Assembly (NCBI GenBank): GCA_963921825.1
Contig: OY997588.1
Span: 133,393,203 to 133,457,202, forward strand
Direction: 5' to 3'
From: Erodium maritimum
Lineage: Eukaryota > Streptophyta > Magnoliopsida > Geraniales > Geraniaceae
Length of the DNA stretch: 64,000 nucleotides
Shown piece after piece: positions 26,409-39,600 of the stretch. The notes beneath the pieces were generated by a model, which did not search any database, was not told the origin of the DNA, and was given only the letters and a program-made list of their open reading frames with translations. Made by a program: the position numbers and the translations under genes. Numbering within the stretch: position 1 is the first letter of the stretch; each line of letters begins with the position of its first letter.

Positions 26409-26744
26409 GCTGCAACATCGTTTTCGATGGGGAACACCATGTCGTGGGCTCCTCGCGAAAATGGACTCGACTTGTAACATCATGGCCTGACCCTACGATG
26501 TTGCTCTCCCTAAATGACTACATTACTTCTCAGCGTGTTATGCCGAGAGATCAACATTCCCCAAATTCTCCCCAATCCCGCGTTCTCTTATTGTTCCACT
26601 TGTGTAATTCGTTTTGAATCGTATATTTTGTTACCCGTAAAATACTATCCTTTTCACCACTTTGACTGGATTTATGTTTTCAATCTCATAGCTGCATTGT
26701 GATAACTATTTTACATTGTATGTTGATAAGAATTTTTTCATTAT

Positions 26745-27600
26745 TAATTTTTTTAAACAAAGGAGGGAAATATTATTTACAATGTCGATTGAGTGTTACA
26801 AATACGGGTCCTAAGACCTTGCGCTCAAAATTAAAGCATATGACTCCTGTAGGTGTAACGATACTTTTAGACCCGTAGACAAACTCAATTTTGCATCATA
26901 AATACTCGGGACATAAACAACTTACTTGAACAGAAAAGCCATAGTAGGAAAAAAAAAAGGATTGTCCCTGAGTTGAAGTTGCCTGGGGTGTGGAGTAAGC
27001 CCGTTGGAGCGCCTCATGGAAGACTGCAAAGGTGACTGCTCGACCGCCCAATGGTAGATACTGTCTCCTAGAACAGAATGGGGTGCTTCGCCCAATGAAA
27101 GTTGGTGAGACCCGACTCGGGGCCGCTGGTGTAGGACTCCATCATCCTTCCACGCCGTTATGGGCCCAACTCATTGGTCTTAGTGGGGTTGTTTTGCAGC
27201 CCTCACTAAGAAGAAGCACCCTTCCTACTCCTCATGCATCGAAAGGCCGAAGGAATGGCGGTCCTAGTTATTTCGAGGGCATAGGCGACTCGATTGGGAT
27301 TATGTTTGTCCCGTCTTCCTCTGACCCCTTTTCTTTCACCCCTTAAGCTTCATGAGGCCATATCCCCCAAACATATCTTGAGGCTCCTTACGCTTCCCAT
27401 CCAAAATCGGTTCGGAGTGAGATTCCCGACCTAGCTCCAACACCCCCTTAAGACGATGAGGGATATTCATTCGTCCCCAGGTAGAGCTCGAAGGGGGAGT
27501 CAAATAATATCCCCCCTCCTCCGCCTCCCAATACTCCTGGGTCTTGTTAGCCAAATTACAGATTTTTGTGATCTCGATTGTCCCGACATCCGACTTGGAG
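26745..27600 (-). repeat. retroposon/L1 remnant
   Basis: The left edge is T-run + AAACAAAGGAGGGAAATATTATTTACAA, the same type of 3' end as the other minus-strand copies. The body (27000-27560) is GC-richer, with overlapping chance ORFs on both strands. The plus-strand block GAACAGAATGGGGTG and neighbouring sequence look like decayed L1 body. No intact domain recognised. Confidence 0.4.
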
Positions 27601-27859
27601 TGTGACCACTACCCAACTATGCGCATCCTCTTAAAGTATTGTTAGATGATGTTTCCTCTCATGATGCGCCCAATGATAGATGATGTCATTACAATCATAC
27701 CTTTGCTTGTTTGAATGTGGATAAGTAATGTTGTGATTTTGAATGATGACGTGATATCATGATAGATCTGTATATGACTTGAGTGGTTTTGTAGAGCACC
27801 ACATACATTTAATAAATGAAAGCTAAAAAATATGAAAGTAAGTATAAATGGAACGGAGT

Positions 27860-28240
27860 ACACGTTAGAAACAAGGGGATAAAAGCCAAACCCTTCCTTT
27901 TTTCTATTTCAAAAAAGGGTAGCCCTTTGCTTAAGGAGGAGTTCCGAAACCCCCCTGCCTTCTTTAAAATATCATGAACGGTTCCTATAGGTTGAGCGCC
28001 TTGTTCAAAAAAACAGAGAATAGCAGGAACGTTTGAATGGGTTTGGTTGTTTATCGGATCATAAAAACCAACATTTCGAAGAGCCCTTCCCTCTCTTTGG
28101 GCTTGAACATCAATTGCAACAATTCGATAAAAGACTCGTTGCTTCCATCCACATCGTTTCAAATCCATAACTTAAGGATGGTTCTGATTAGATTTCTCCT
28201 CATAATAGTTCGGATATTTTTCACATTTATCCCTTAAAAA
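27860..28240 (-). pseudogene. rps16: nuclear insertion of plastid rps16 exon 2 (NUPT)
   Basis: The minus strand from 28168 reads [20 protein letters not shown] and continues with [17 protein letters not shown] and [13 protein letters not shown]. This is plastid ribosomal protein S16 from the start of its second exon (usual form [20 protein letters not shown]...GFYDPIKNQT...[10 protein letters not shown]). After KKAGGF the sequence leaves the family and the frame runs on into unrelated sequence. Exon 1 and most of the group II intron are absent; about 70 bp upstream may be the intron end. Several substitutions (such as RK to WK) show it has drifted. It is best read as a dead nuclear copy of plastid DNA. 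A functional nuclear-transferred rps16 would need a transit peptide, which is not visible. Confidence 0.75.
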
Positions 28241-28569
28241 ACTATACCACGCCGAAACTCCTTATGTGGCATTCAAATTACCTATCTCTCCACCGACTGT
28301 TGCTTTTTTCAATTCAGTTCATCTACGTAAAGCAAAAATGTCCATGTAAGTATGGACCTCTTGACCTTGTTCATCACCAAAACATGCGTTTCTTGGCCTC
28401 ATTAATACATGGTCAAACAATTAAATTAAATTAAATTATGTTACACACACAAGCTCATACATATACATTCACATGCAAAATGTATCAGATAGCCTGATAT
28501 GTTATTATAGCTACCATATGATGGAAATGATACAATACAACACTGAAAACTTGGAGGAATTACTCTTTC
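28241..28569. other. 3' flank of the DRIP gene
   Basis: AT-rich sequence after the DRIP stop codon (28572-28570), presumably holding its 3' UTR and polyadenylation region. An ATTAAATTAAATTAAAT repeat occurs near 28417. No other gene seen. Confidence 0.4.
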
Positions 28570-31500
28570 TCATGGAGCTTTTATTTTTCGACAATATGAC
28601 AGAACCATCACGAAGTCCTTGGCTGACGAGCCCACTGACGCCGGTACTTTTTTTGAAGTTGATGCTGCGCGAAACCAAAGGTCAACTAAGTTATGTAGCT
28701 CTAATGATGGAAGCACCGGCTGACCCCGGCACATTATCTCCACCTATCAACCAACCAAATGACAATTCAGTAAAATAAAAGACATGCAATATCAAAAGAC
28801 ATATTCAACAGGATAAAAAATTAGGAGCCTAAGAGCAAACATTTTTAGAACAGTTAAAAATAGCTTTATAATGCTACTTCTTCAACTGATCTTTAGATAT
28901 ATTGGTTTCAAAGATTAAAAATATACATTTATTCAGACAAAGTATCATTAGGCGCTACATTAAAGTAGAACATAAAAACTATTTTCTCAAATTAGCACAT
29001 TCATACATGCAATCACCCTAAGCTTTCTGTCAAAGCAAAGAGAAATAAGCGCACCTCAGTTTCACTAGCAAGGTCAAGTTTCTTCACGAGGTACTTCTGA
29101 ATTAGTGAGACAGGAACAGATGCATCTCTGTAATGAAAAGATAGTCAACACAACATAAAGCTTTTCCTAATGAGCAGAGCATCAAAACCAAGTCAACTGC
29201 TAACTTCATATAGGTTGTTTCATGGAGTATAGCTTTAATCATTTATCGCTTTTCACTAAACAAACATGCTGTCTACATAATGACTTGAACTTGGTTGGAA
29301 ATCTAAATACAGTACCCCATTCTACCAATATCACACATTTAAACTCTTGAAAACACAAGTTATCTCCATTTGATTACACCCTAAGATACAATTGCACGAT
29401 AAAGCTAAGTTAGAAAGGTGGCGAGGTCAGAGAAACTCACTTTAATCTCAAGTAACCTGCAGATATCTGTGGTAAGGAAACATCTCCTTTCCTGTATCCA
29501 TAATATGAGATCAGATTACAAACGTTCATGGCAACATAATTATATATCAATCAATATATTGAAGTAGAGTTTATAGTCACAGTAATATCTTACTGGTCTT
29601 CAGAAGCAACTAATGAGAACCAAATCGGGCTGGTTCTTCGGTTTTGCTTAATCCCAGCATCATCAATCACACACGAGTCCTCCGGCCCAGTTGATCTTTT
29701 ATGACCAACAGGACGCAACCTTCTATGCCTCGTTGGCCCGGGCCGCGAGGTGATTCCATTCTTATGGTCTTGCATTCTAGTTTTGTGTCCACGAACCTTT
29801 AATTTGGTTTTAGGTGTGTAAGATTCGCTTTCTCTGGCAGAAAGCGGTTCATCTTTGGTTTTGGAGCTGTGTGGGTATGGTTCACCACAGGAGGCATCAA
29901 GTGGCTCTAATTTGGCCAGATGAGTTCCTTCAGAATTAAACTTAGATGATTTGGTTCTGTTAGCAGCTTCAACAAGACAGTTTAAGGGAGTCCATAGATC
30001 AGCCTTTCCCTCTATTAATTCACCGTCATTTTCTATATCTTCATCAGTATTCTGCATATTAGAATGCTCTGTTACATCAATTATAATGATGACGCAGAGG
30101 GGTTAACATAAACTGAAGGGCTGATGTATTCAGAACAGGTAGCCTGTAACTGAATTCAAAGTCAAGTTTTCATTTGAAGCCATAAAGAAGTAAAGACAAT
30201 AAGAAGTAAAATCTGTCTTCCTTTACCTGCCTTCTATTGTGAGCAACTTTATTTGGAGAACCCGAGCTCACAGGACAATCTTGTTCTTTCTTGGTGACCT
30301 CAACAGCTAAACGACATCCTCGTAAAATGGAAGATTTTCTTGAGACAGGCTTAGTTCTCCTTCCAGTTAAACCAGTCTGCACTGACACTTCTGGGGTACT
30401 AACAACCAATGATGAAAGCGATCTTTCCTTCCTTTTAATTGGCAGTGAAATTGAGGGAATAACTTCAGGTGCCTTAACCTTTCTTTGTTTGAAAGGGAAA
30501 ATTTTGGATCTTAAATCTTGCAAATTGTGATCAGGCCTGCATGTTATTTAAGGCATGCTTCATTACATTGACAGGTAAAATGTCCACAAAAGCTTTTCAA
30601 ATAAAACCCCTAAGGTAAGTGCAATTAAGAATAATAAATAAATATCATCTTCATTAGGATCAACATCAGACATGATAGCAGCAAGTTCAGCCATGCTAGA
30701 ATTAAGGCATATGGCACAATTGATTTTTTTTTTTTTTGCGGATGTTCTGATTTCATTGCAACATATCTACAAAGGTCTACCAAAATTCTATGTTGAAAGC
30801 AATAAATCAAACCAAAATAGCACTCTCATAAAAAAAAATTAAAAAAAATTAGCATCATCATATATCAGAACCACCTTACACTACAAGCTTACTTCATATT
30901 CTTGATCATAACTATCAAACTAAATTTCCCCAAACGCTAAAAGTAATATTGATCTCGGTGTTAGGGTAGCAGCAATATACATCGAATTTGTCATTTTAGG
31001 AAAGGATAAAATGTCATAACAGAATATTTTGTACTAAGAAATAATTGATCAAAGCACCAGAGTAACATGACAAGAAAGTTTCTTGAGAATAGAGATGCGA
31101 CTCAAATAGAGTTGACCCATGAAATTGAAGCTTCATTAAGCTCGGTGAGTTTAATTCAATACTATGCTACTAGTAGATCTCGGTGAGAGGCAGACAGAGG
31201 ACAAATAGGTATTCCCTGAATAGAACTGAGGACTATGGACACTAGTTCAACCCTTATTTTCTTTCTTTTCCGTTTGTAAGTACAACTTCGCTAAAAGAAA
31301 ATGGAACTTAGTACAGAAGTACACAATATAAGCACATAGAAGAATGATGAGATTAGCCAGATGTGAAATTCAACATGGTTATAAAATCTAGAAGGAGACC
31401 ATGCAAAGAAGTAAAATTTAAGAAGCATCTGACGGAAGATTAGTGCATCTACCCACCACAATCAATTCTATATAAAATCTGTGTGGGCAAAAGATTTTTT

Positions 31501-34500
31501 GTATGCATTTCGGATGCTTTACTTCGAGAAAATAAGCTCGTATCTGAATCCATAAGAGCTTACCAAAAACAAATATATGGATGTTGGATGTCCAGGAATG
31601 ATACTCAAAAGTATAACGAATTGGCAATACAACACCGTTAACAATTTAGGTTGGACTCTTCTGTAAGGATGCCAGCAGTTACAGATGTGGAATTAAAATA
31701 GATATTTTGTTCACATTTAGTACCCAAAGTATACATCTATGTTGGGTTAGCGACACAATTTTAATTCATGAAGGACTATATAGTAAATTTATTATATATG
31801 GCACATTCATGGCCCTGTTATGAAAGAGGCTAGACATGAACAAAAAGAACGCTTTGGGTACTAATTATGAGGGGAATTTTTTTTGTTCCTTTAATGGAAC
31901 AGAATGGATACTTTGGATACCATTCAGAAACATTCTTCTTGGTTGTTTGGTAACTCTGTTTGGAGTATTGCAGACATTTCCAACAAGCACCAAATCAGAT
32001 TTTGGAGCCTCAACTTTGTTCTGTAAACTTGCAGCTAAAAGAGGTGGAGTAGCGGTGAATATCTGAAGTGGCCAAAATCCCACAACCATTACGGAGGAGC
32101 TGCAGCAGTTTCACTACCTCTACTTTCCTGTAACAAATTGGTCTCAATCTTTTCCATTTATCATAAGGTCAAAGGTCAACCTTTCAGTAATATGTTTGGG
32201 AAGAAGACAATGAAAAGTCTACCTTTGGCAAGAAAATGTTGGCCTTTACCACTAAAGGTGGAAGTTTATTTAAATGAAAAGGGTCGACCTAACCCTCATG
32301 GTTAATGGTCGGCCTTTATTTAAAGTGGAAAGGGTAAACCTTTATTGATAGGGGTGAATTTTATGTAGCAAATATGTTTGTCTATATTCCCCTGCAAATT
32401 AAATTCTATTTCTTGTTTTACCTATTTAACATATACAAGATTCACAAGGGCATTTAGGATTTTCCAATAATTCATAATCAGTTCCAAACATTTGTTACCA
32501 CACAATATCATCTTCAAAAAACCTCTTTCATATGAACCAAACAATATCATTTTTTACACATAGATTCACTGAAGCACCTCTAGAAGCAAATAAGTAATTT
32601 TTAGGGTGCTAAAAACTACCTTATGAATTGTCCACATATGAAAAGCTACCTTATGTATGGTCCAAACTACCCTATCTTTTGACCACGGTTATCAGTTCAT
32701 TTTTTCAACGAAATTACCACCCTTATGTAGTGCCCACGTGCGAAAACTACTCTTAAGTATTGTCCATGTGCGAAAACTACCATTATGTATTGCCCACGTC
32801 CCTAATTTTAACGGAATATTCCAAAATTTGTCAGTAAACGACTGTGGTCAAAATATAGGGTAGTTTAAAAGCACGGACAATACATAAGGTAGTTTTTTGC
32901 GCATGTATGATTCGTAAGGCAGTTTTTAGCAATTAACCCTAAATTTTAAGAATGCCCCCTGTGAATTAAAGAAATACAAAAATGTCTTCTTAACATGTAA
33001 ATGACCAAAATACTATATTTATAAATTACAGCCAAAATACCCCAATTACTTCAAAGGTACCTAAAATACTTCTATCAGCACAAAACTACCAAACACATCC
33101 CAACTCACACGAAACATCTGAATTAATCTTATATGAACGGCTAAAATTTCTGGAGCAAACAGTATATTTAAATAAACTCCAACACATAAATTAAACATAC
33201 CAATACACACATATGAAACATAAGTAATACATTTACAGTCGTTTCCCCACATCATTAATACGAGCAAAAAAATGAAGTATTAACAAAAATGAGAAACTAA
33301 TAATAATCGTATAAACACATGAATGAATTCCAGAATATCTCAAATAAAGATAAAATATATGAACTGTTCATCAGAATATAAGCCATGCAACATGAGAAAT
33401 TTAGTTGGTGCAATCAAAGCAAGGACATGGGTAGCATGTTGCATCAGAGTACTTAAGTTAACTCCACAATTTAACCCACAGGGATGTACACAACAACTAC
33501 TAATCAATTCATCTAAATTTACCCTTACAAAATTTTTAACCAAACTTATATATGTGCATCTCTAACTATGAAAGATACAAAATGAAGAATTTAGGCACAA
33601 GTACCAACAAAAATTCTAACCAAACTAACCCACATGCGCATTTCTAATCATGAAAGATATACAATAAAGTATTAAGGAACAAGAATAACCTGAGTTTCTC
33701 AACTGGAAGACACCCCAGATCAATATTGCACACTGGACAGCAGTCCACTTCCTCGTCTGAGAGCTTCTCGTATATGCATTTCCTGCAAACTATACAGGAG
33801 GTCAAAATAAAATGTATCATAAAGTAGGCATCGAGAGAGTCAATAGTCAACCAAACTCAATACTAAAGCAGGCAAGTAACTCGTGAAGAAAAGGAAAAAA
33901 ACATGCTAGAGCATAAACAGAAGAAAAATGTAAGGAAATTATTATAGAGACAGCCTATGATGGCAAACATGATTGATCAACGGAGATTGAAAAATCTCAA
34001 CCAAAAATCCAAGATGATAGATGTAAAGTAGATTGTTAGAGGATTGACTACAAACCATATTGCAGAATGAAGGAACATAGGAGCCTAAATCTACTCAATC
34101 AGTTAAACAATGTATTTCCTCAAACTTAATCTGAAGCAAATAATCAAGCAACAAAGAATATATCAAATTTCTGCACTCCCAAGCCAATTTGAAGACACGT
34201 CGGAAGAGAAAATGGGTAGTGGAAGAACTGATCACGAGATAGAGGCTATAACTTGAAATTCTGTAACGAACAAAATTTCTAGACATCCTCCACTCACATT
34301 ACAAATGAGCAGTAGAAGGGCTTCTTTTGTTGGATGCATATTACACGTTAGAAGCAACAATAATGAGGATGATTGAGAAAGTTTCACTATTCAATTGACA
34401 AAATCTTACATAGGGTGCGCAGCTTAAAGCTACAAAATTGCCATTTCCTTCTTAGTGCATTATAACCATTTTGGGTCATGTCCTATTCAAATGGATAGAC

Positions 34501-34858
34501 AAACACACACCATATGTACCATTTAAGATACGATATGTGTACCATGATCAGATCATCAAGAAAGACATAGTACCGGTGAGACACAAATCATGCAAATCAA
34601 TCACATAAGAAGCAATGCATAGCAGAAAAAAAGCAAAATTCCTACAGAAATAAACATACGCGTATACGTATATACGTGAATCATCAATCACCCCTAGTCC
34701 ATGCTGAAATTGAAGGAAGGTGAGCAGAGAAGAAGAAACTAACACGTATGGAGGCAGAGGGATATGGTGGTGGCCTCCTTCAAGAGCTTGTTACAGAGAG
34801 GGCACGTGATGCATGCTTTTAGCGTCTCTCTCCGTACTTGCACGACCTGGCTCGCCAT
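28570..34858 (-). CDS. DRIP2: DRIP-type RING E3 ubiquitin ligase (DREB2A-interacting protein)
   Basis: In Arabidopsis, DRIP1/DRIP2 are nuclear E3 ligases that ubiquitinate the drought transcription factor DREB2A and so restrain stress responses (family knowledge). Seven exons: 34858-34744, 33789-33690, 30536-30227, 30051-29594, 29491-29441, 29127-29055 and 28743-28570. They total 1281 nt with stop, 426 aa, matching the family length, and all phases close. The N-terminal C3HC4 RING uses C19, C22, C35, H37, C40, C43, C56 and C59 (ITCPLCNKLL ... LCLHTFCRKC ... CCPVC). Next comes the family block IFPFKQRKVKAPEV and KRKERSLSSLVVSTP, then WTPLNCLVEAANRTKSSKFN. The C-terminal ubiquitin-like RAWUL region is spread over exons 5-7 (VSLIQKYLVKKLDL ... 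LPSLELHNLVDLW). Intron 2 is 3.15 kb and contains a MITE. The choice between DRIP1 and DRIP2 is not certain. A large MULE sits about 0.55 kb upstream. Confidence 0.96.
32604..32939. mobile_element. Mutator-type MITE in DRIP intron 2, 336 bp
   Basis: Termini GGGTGCTAAAAACTACC on the left and GGGTTAATTGCTAAAAACTGCC on the right complement stay alignable for about 90 bp. A 9-bp duplication with one mismatch flanks it (taattttta 32595-32603; taaatttta 32940-32948). Inside, a ~38-bp unit (ACTACC..TTATGTATTGTCCACGTGCGAAA) recurs several times. Wholly intronic (intron 30537-33689). Confidence 0.75.
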
Positions 34859-35393
34859 CTTCTCCTTCTAGAGCTTCGAAATCAGCATTCAACAACAGAG
34901 GTAGGCGACGAGAACGGAACAGAGCAAATCAAGCGGTGGCGGAAAATAGAGAAGAAGAAGGGAGCTTTGGGGGGTTTTCTTGAGAGGGTTGCGAGCGGGA
35001 GTGGATCTGATCTGATTTGAGGGATTTGGGGAGAAATTAGGACGAGGGTTTGGGGATTTGGGGAGAAAAGTTACGTAGGTTTTGTGGGTTTTCGACGGGA
35101 ACGGCATGAAAGAGAGAGAAGCGAGCCGGGAAGGAGAAGAAAGCTATCGCGGTGTGGTCTGTGACGCGTAATGGGAAATGTGATATAGAAATGGAACTGG
35201 AGTGAAACTCTACTACGGGGTTTTAAAAACCGACCGGTCGTATGAGTCAAGTCATTGGTTATGGTTTCACAGCGAGCCAACCACTTGGATTGTTCGGTGG
35301 ATCCATTATATACGTATGGGCCTATCTTGTTCAAAATAAGAGATGAAGTACAGGCAATGAGAAGTGTCGACTTTCAGGAAAGATACGAAAATA
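34859..35393 (-). promoter_or_regulatory. remaining DRIP 5' leader and proximal promoter
   Basis: About 535 bp separate the DRIP ATG from the target duplication of the MULE. The part next to the ATG is pyrimidine-rich on the sense strand. Any control sequence that originally lay further upstream is now separated from the gene by 11.5 kb of transposon. The functional effect is inferred. Confidence 0.4.
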
Positions 35394-35403
35394 TTGGATG
35401 TAG

Positions 35404-35469
35404 GAGGCGAAATCAGCTGAGAACCACAATTAACGTTGGAACTGTGAGAACTCATCTGATCCGTCCATC
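35404..35469 (+). repeat. MULE left terminal inverted repeat
   Basis: Pairs with 46815-46881. Conserved blocks are GAGAACCAC, GGAACTGTGAGAAC and the inner CCRTCCATC. Identity is roughly 75% by eye. Confidence 0.9.
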
Positions 35470-36067
35470 AACAGCAACCAACAGCCCAGATCAAACCTTC
35501 AGCTCCTTCCTATTTTGCACGCTTCTTCATCAACGCAGGGGTAAGACCGTCAATTCGACATGCTTCTTCCTCCTAATATCAGTCATCGCAGTCATTGTTG
35601 TCGCGCGATTCAAACAGTTTCGCGCTTCTCTCTCACCAATTCAACTGCAAAACAGGTCAGAAATCTTTGCTTTCATGATTTGATGATCATACAAACACAT
35701 TCGAGCGACAATTCTCTCTTCTCTACAACCTGAAAATCGTGCTCTGTTTTTCTTCTTTTACTGTGCATCGCAAAATTCAGCTGTTTTGTCGACGGATCAA
35801 GCTCAAAAACTGGTGATAATTTCCTTTCCACTTCATTAGATCTTCATGTAATCAATTCGACAAACAAAATATCAAAAATAAGCTTGTGATTCAAAAATTT
35901 GATATAATGCTCTGTTCTACGGTTTATCGACTTTTTTCTGCGAAATCATCTTGTTTTTCGCCAGATCAACATGTCTGTGACTGTGATAAACATGTCCAGT
36001 CGTGCTGTAGAGAAATCGTTGAGAAAATTACGGTTTCTTAGTGATAAAACCTAACTTCAAATCGCTT

Positions 36068-36420
36068 TACGTTGATAAATGTAAGGTTAATAGTTGATAA
36101 ATGACTCAGGTCTGGTGCTTGTCTGAGTTGATAATCGATGCAGACACGTGTTGTGTTGTCTGACAACGTTGATAAATCTGTACTTAAGTTGTTGATAACT
36201 GTAAGGTTAACAGTTGATAAATGACTCTGGTCTGGTGCTTGTCTGAGTTGATAATCGATGGAGGCACGTGTTGTGTTGTGTGACAACGTTGATAAATATA
36301 TGGTGTTACGTTGATAACCGAGGCATTAAAGGTTGATAATTGACTGCGATGTGCTGGTGTTTGTCTGACTTGATAACCTGAGCATAAACATGTTGTGTGG
36401 TCTGATAAGATGATAAATCT
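36068..36420 (+). repeat. ~120-bp tandem repeat upstream of the transposase
   Basis: Two well-kept units (36068-36170 and 36189-36290) share GTAAGGTTAA, GTCTGGTGCTTGTCTGAG and CACGTGTTGTGTTGT, and a third, more diverged unit follows to about 36410. Each unit carries three to four of the TGATAA motifs plus a CACGTG box. Confidence 0.85.
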
Positions 36421-36604
36421 AGGGCGTCTAGTTGATAAATTTAGGTCTAGGATTGATAAATCCTGTGAACTGATTCTTGTCTGAGTTGATAACCTATGCA
36501 AGCACATGTTCTGTTGACTGAAAATAGTTGATAAGCCTAATGTGTTATGTTGATAAAATACACGTTCGTGAGTTGATAATTGTGTATGTACATGTGATGC
36601 AGTG

Positions 36605-39600
36605 ATGGGAAGCTTGGATCATGATGATGTAGAGTTCGGATTCGAATATGAAGATGACGACGAGACTGTTACAGAAACTATAAGCACTCAGAAAGTTTGG
36701 ATCCCTGAATGTGGTGATGAGTTAAAGCCTCGGAAGAATATGAACTTTTCCTCCTTGGAGGAGGGAATTATTTTCTACCAAACGCACGCGTTAAATTGTG
36801 GGTTTGGGATACGTCGAGGCGCTGAGAAGAAAAAACCAAGGAGTAACACAGTCTTTTTTTAAGTACATCTACTGTGCAAGACAAGGAGAACCATTTGTAG
36901 GAGAAATCGAAGGATGTAGCAATGACAAGATAAGAAAGAGGTCTAGAATGTCTACACGAACATGTTGTATGGCAAGGATGTCTTTGAAGGAAACTGAAAA
37001 TGGATATACTGTATATGAGTTCAGAGAAGACCACAACCACCCGTTACAGTGTAAGCGTGATTTCCAATATCTGAGGTCAAATAGGGATTTATCAGCAAGG
37101 CACAAGCAATTTATTATAGACTGCTCAAAGGTGAAATTGGGAGCTACGAAGGCGTTCAATCTTTACAGCCAAATAATTGGGGGTCTGACGCCCTGAGAAT
37201 TAACTCACAAAAAGGGCGCGGCAAGCGCACCGGTCGTCAAGTAGTATTTCGGTTCAAGTCCGGTTATCGTACCCAAAGGAGCAATAAAACAGTCACTCGA
37301 TTTAAAATCCGTTAGTTAATCTGTTTCTGAAAAGATTTGGTTTTGGTTTTGAAAATTAATTGAAAAATTGAAATGCCAAGAAAAATAAAGTATGATCAAG
37401 TAAAAGACAAAATATCAGTTTGTTGTGAAATTCAGAGGAAGAGGTGATCTAGGGCTTTTGACGGGGTCACAATATGACTATTGACTCGCAGGGGTTTGTG
37501 TTTACATGTGCAAATAAGGTAAGTCTAAAGGTAACAGAAGTTCTCTCAGCTGGTCTTAAACATCTTTCGATCGAATTAGGTCCCTAGTATAATCTGACCA
37601 CCTAGTTATTTCTAATCTGGGTGTAGTGAGACATACAGCATTACGATTCATGAACTCCTCTAACTTTCGGTTTATACGCCTATAGTTGTTACACTCGTGT
37701 TAACCTAATTTTATTAGAGACTAGATTTAAACCCGAGTTACATAATCCTTAGTCCTTTTAGACACTCCCAGCTTTCGATTATTGAGTGCTAAAACCTAAT
37801 CAACTATCAAGTGATCAATTTGATGAAGCATTAATTCCAAATTATGTAAACAATATCCTAAACACAAATTGCACACAATAACCACAAACCCATTGAATTA
37901 ATTCATCGTATTGCTTCCCCTAGCCCTAGATCGATGGAAATTTAGTTCATGGAGAAGAAGGAAGAACACAAAGATGAAAAAGAACAAGAGATAAACATAA
38001 TTGAAAGGTAAAGTTGATACAAAATACCAATTCAATGATGAAACTTCAATAGTTTTGCTTCAATCCTTGTTCCTAAGCACTTCTCTCTCACCAAATCTCA
38101 AACTCTAACTCTCAATCTCTCTCAAATAATGCCCATACCAGACCTTCCCTTTTCTTAATGGATGCTCTTCTATATATAGGACTTCAAGACTCCCCACTCC
38201 AAATCAGAATTGGAATAGGTAAATTTGGCTTTTGAATGAGGAAATTTCCTATTTTTATGCCAAAAACGGAGCTGGGAGAAGGCCTGACGCGTGTGGCCCG
38301 GAGCGTGGCCCGGAATGGGCCCAAAAACGGCCCGGAATGTGGTCCGGAACGTGCTGGAAACCGGCCCGGAATGGGCCAGAAACCGTGCCGGAATGAGGGC
38401 CGGAACGGGTCTCTTCCCGTATCAGAACAGTTATGGTCCCTTGACGAAAGTTGTAGATCTTTGAATGCTCTTCGATTTGATATATTATTTGAAGCAATTC
38501 GGAATTCGTATGAGGGATTTATTCCCTTTGCAAAATCAGCCAGCTTCCAAAACTCCTAAAACCGAATTTTCCTTTGTTTTAGCCCTTTTTTCGATGAAAG
38601 CACCTACAAAACACAATGAGAGACAAGGTACGAGTATAGAGAGAAAAGTGCACCAACTTGTACAACCCCGGGACTAAAGAGCTCAATAATGTGGGCTAAA
38701 AACATCCAAAACCGATGCATTTTATGCCTACATCAGGGTCCTAGCAAAGTAGGAGCATGTCCAACTGACTTCAGGAACTTCCAGCGGGATCTCAAAGTGT
38801 ACATTGGAGAGAGTGATGCGCAGATCACAATCGACCAATTCCATACTAAAGAAGATTATTCTAGCGACTTCTTCTTTGAGTACAAAGTAGATGCTAGTGA
38901 CCGACTAAGTCACCTTTTTTGGGCTGATTCAAGGTCGAGGAAGGATTACGAGCTCTTTGGTGATACGGTATCGTTTGATTCAACTTATCGATCAAACAGG
39001 TAAAATCATTCCTCAGTGTATAATAAAATTTGTTGTTACTTTGATAAACCATATTGTTTCAGTTGACAACCCTGAATCTGGGAATGATAAACCATATTGT
39101 TTCAGTTGACAACCTTAATCTGGGAATGATAAAACCTTGTTTGAGGCTTGATAAAAAGTCACTCTCTATTGATAATTTATTTATTTTTGTTGCAGATACT
39201 CGATGGTCTTTGCACCATTCACTGGGGTGAACAACCATAATAAGTCAATCATATTTGGGGCAGCTTTACTAGCCAAAGAGGATGCCGAATCTTTTGTTTG
39301 GTTATTCCAAACATTCCTCAAAGCTATGAAAATGAAAGAACCGATCTGTTTTATAACTGACCAAGACCCAGCAATGAGAAAAGCTTTTGAAGAAGTGTTC
39401 GCACAAAGTAGGCATTGCCTGTGTATGTGGCACATAATGCAGAAGCTTCCTTCTAAAGTAAGTTTCATTTTGAATTAATATAGTGATAAATTACAAGTTA
39501 GGAGGTGCACATTTGTTTGGTCGAGCGTCACAAATATGTTATTCTTCTTCCAGGTGCCTCATAATGTATACCATGAGACAAGTTTCAAGAAGAAATTTAA

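Noticed and set aside
27809-28168. rps16-like frame as a working ribosomal protein gene
   Set aside because: No exon 1, no transit peptide, and the C-terminus is replaced by unrelated sequence. A plastid-derived pseudogene is simpler.
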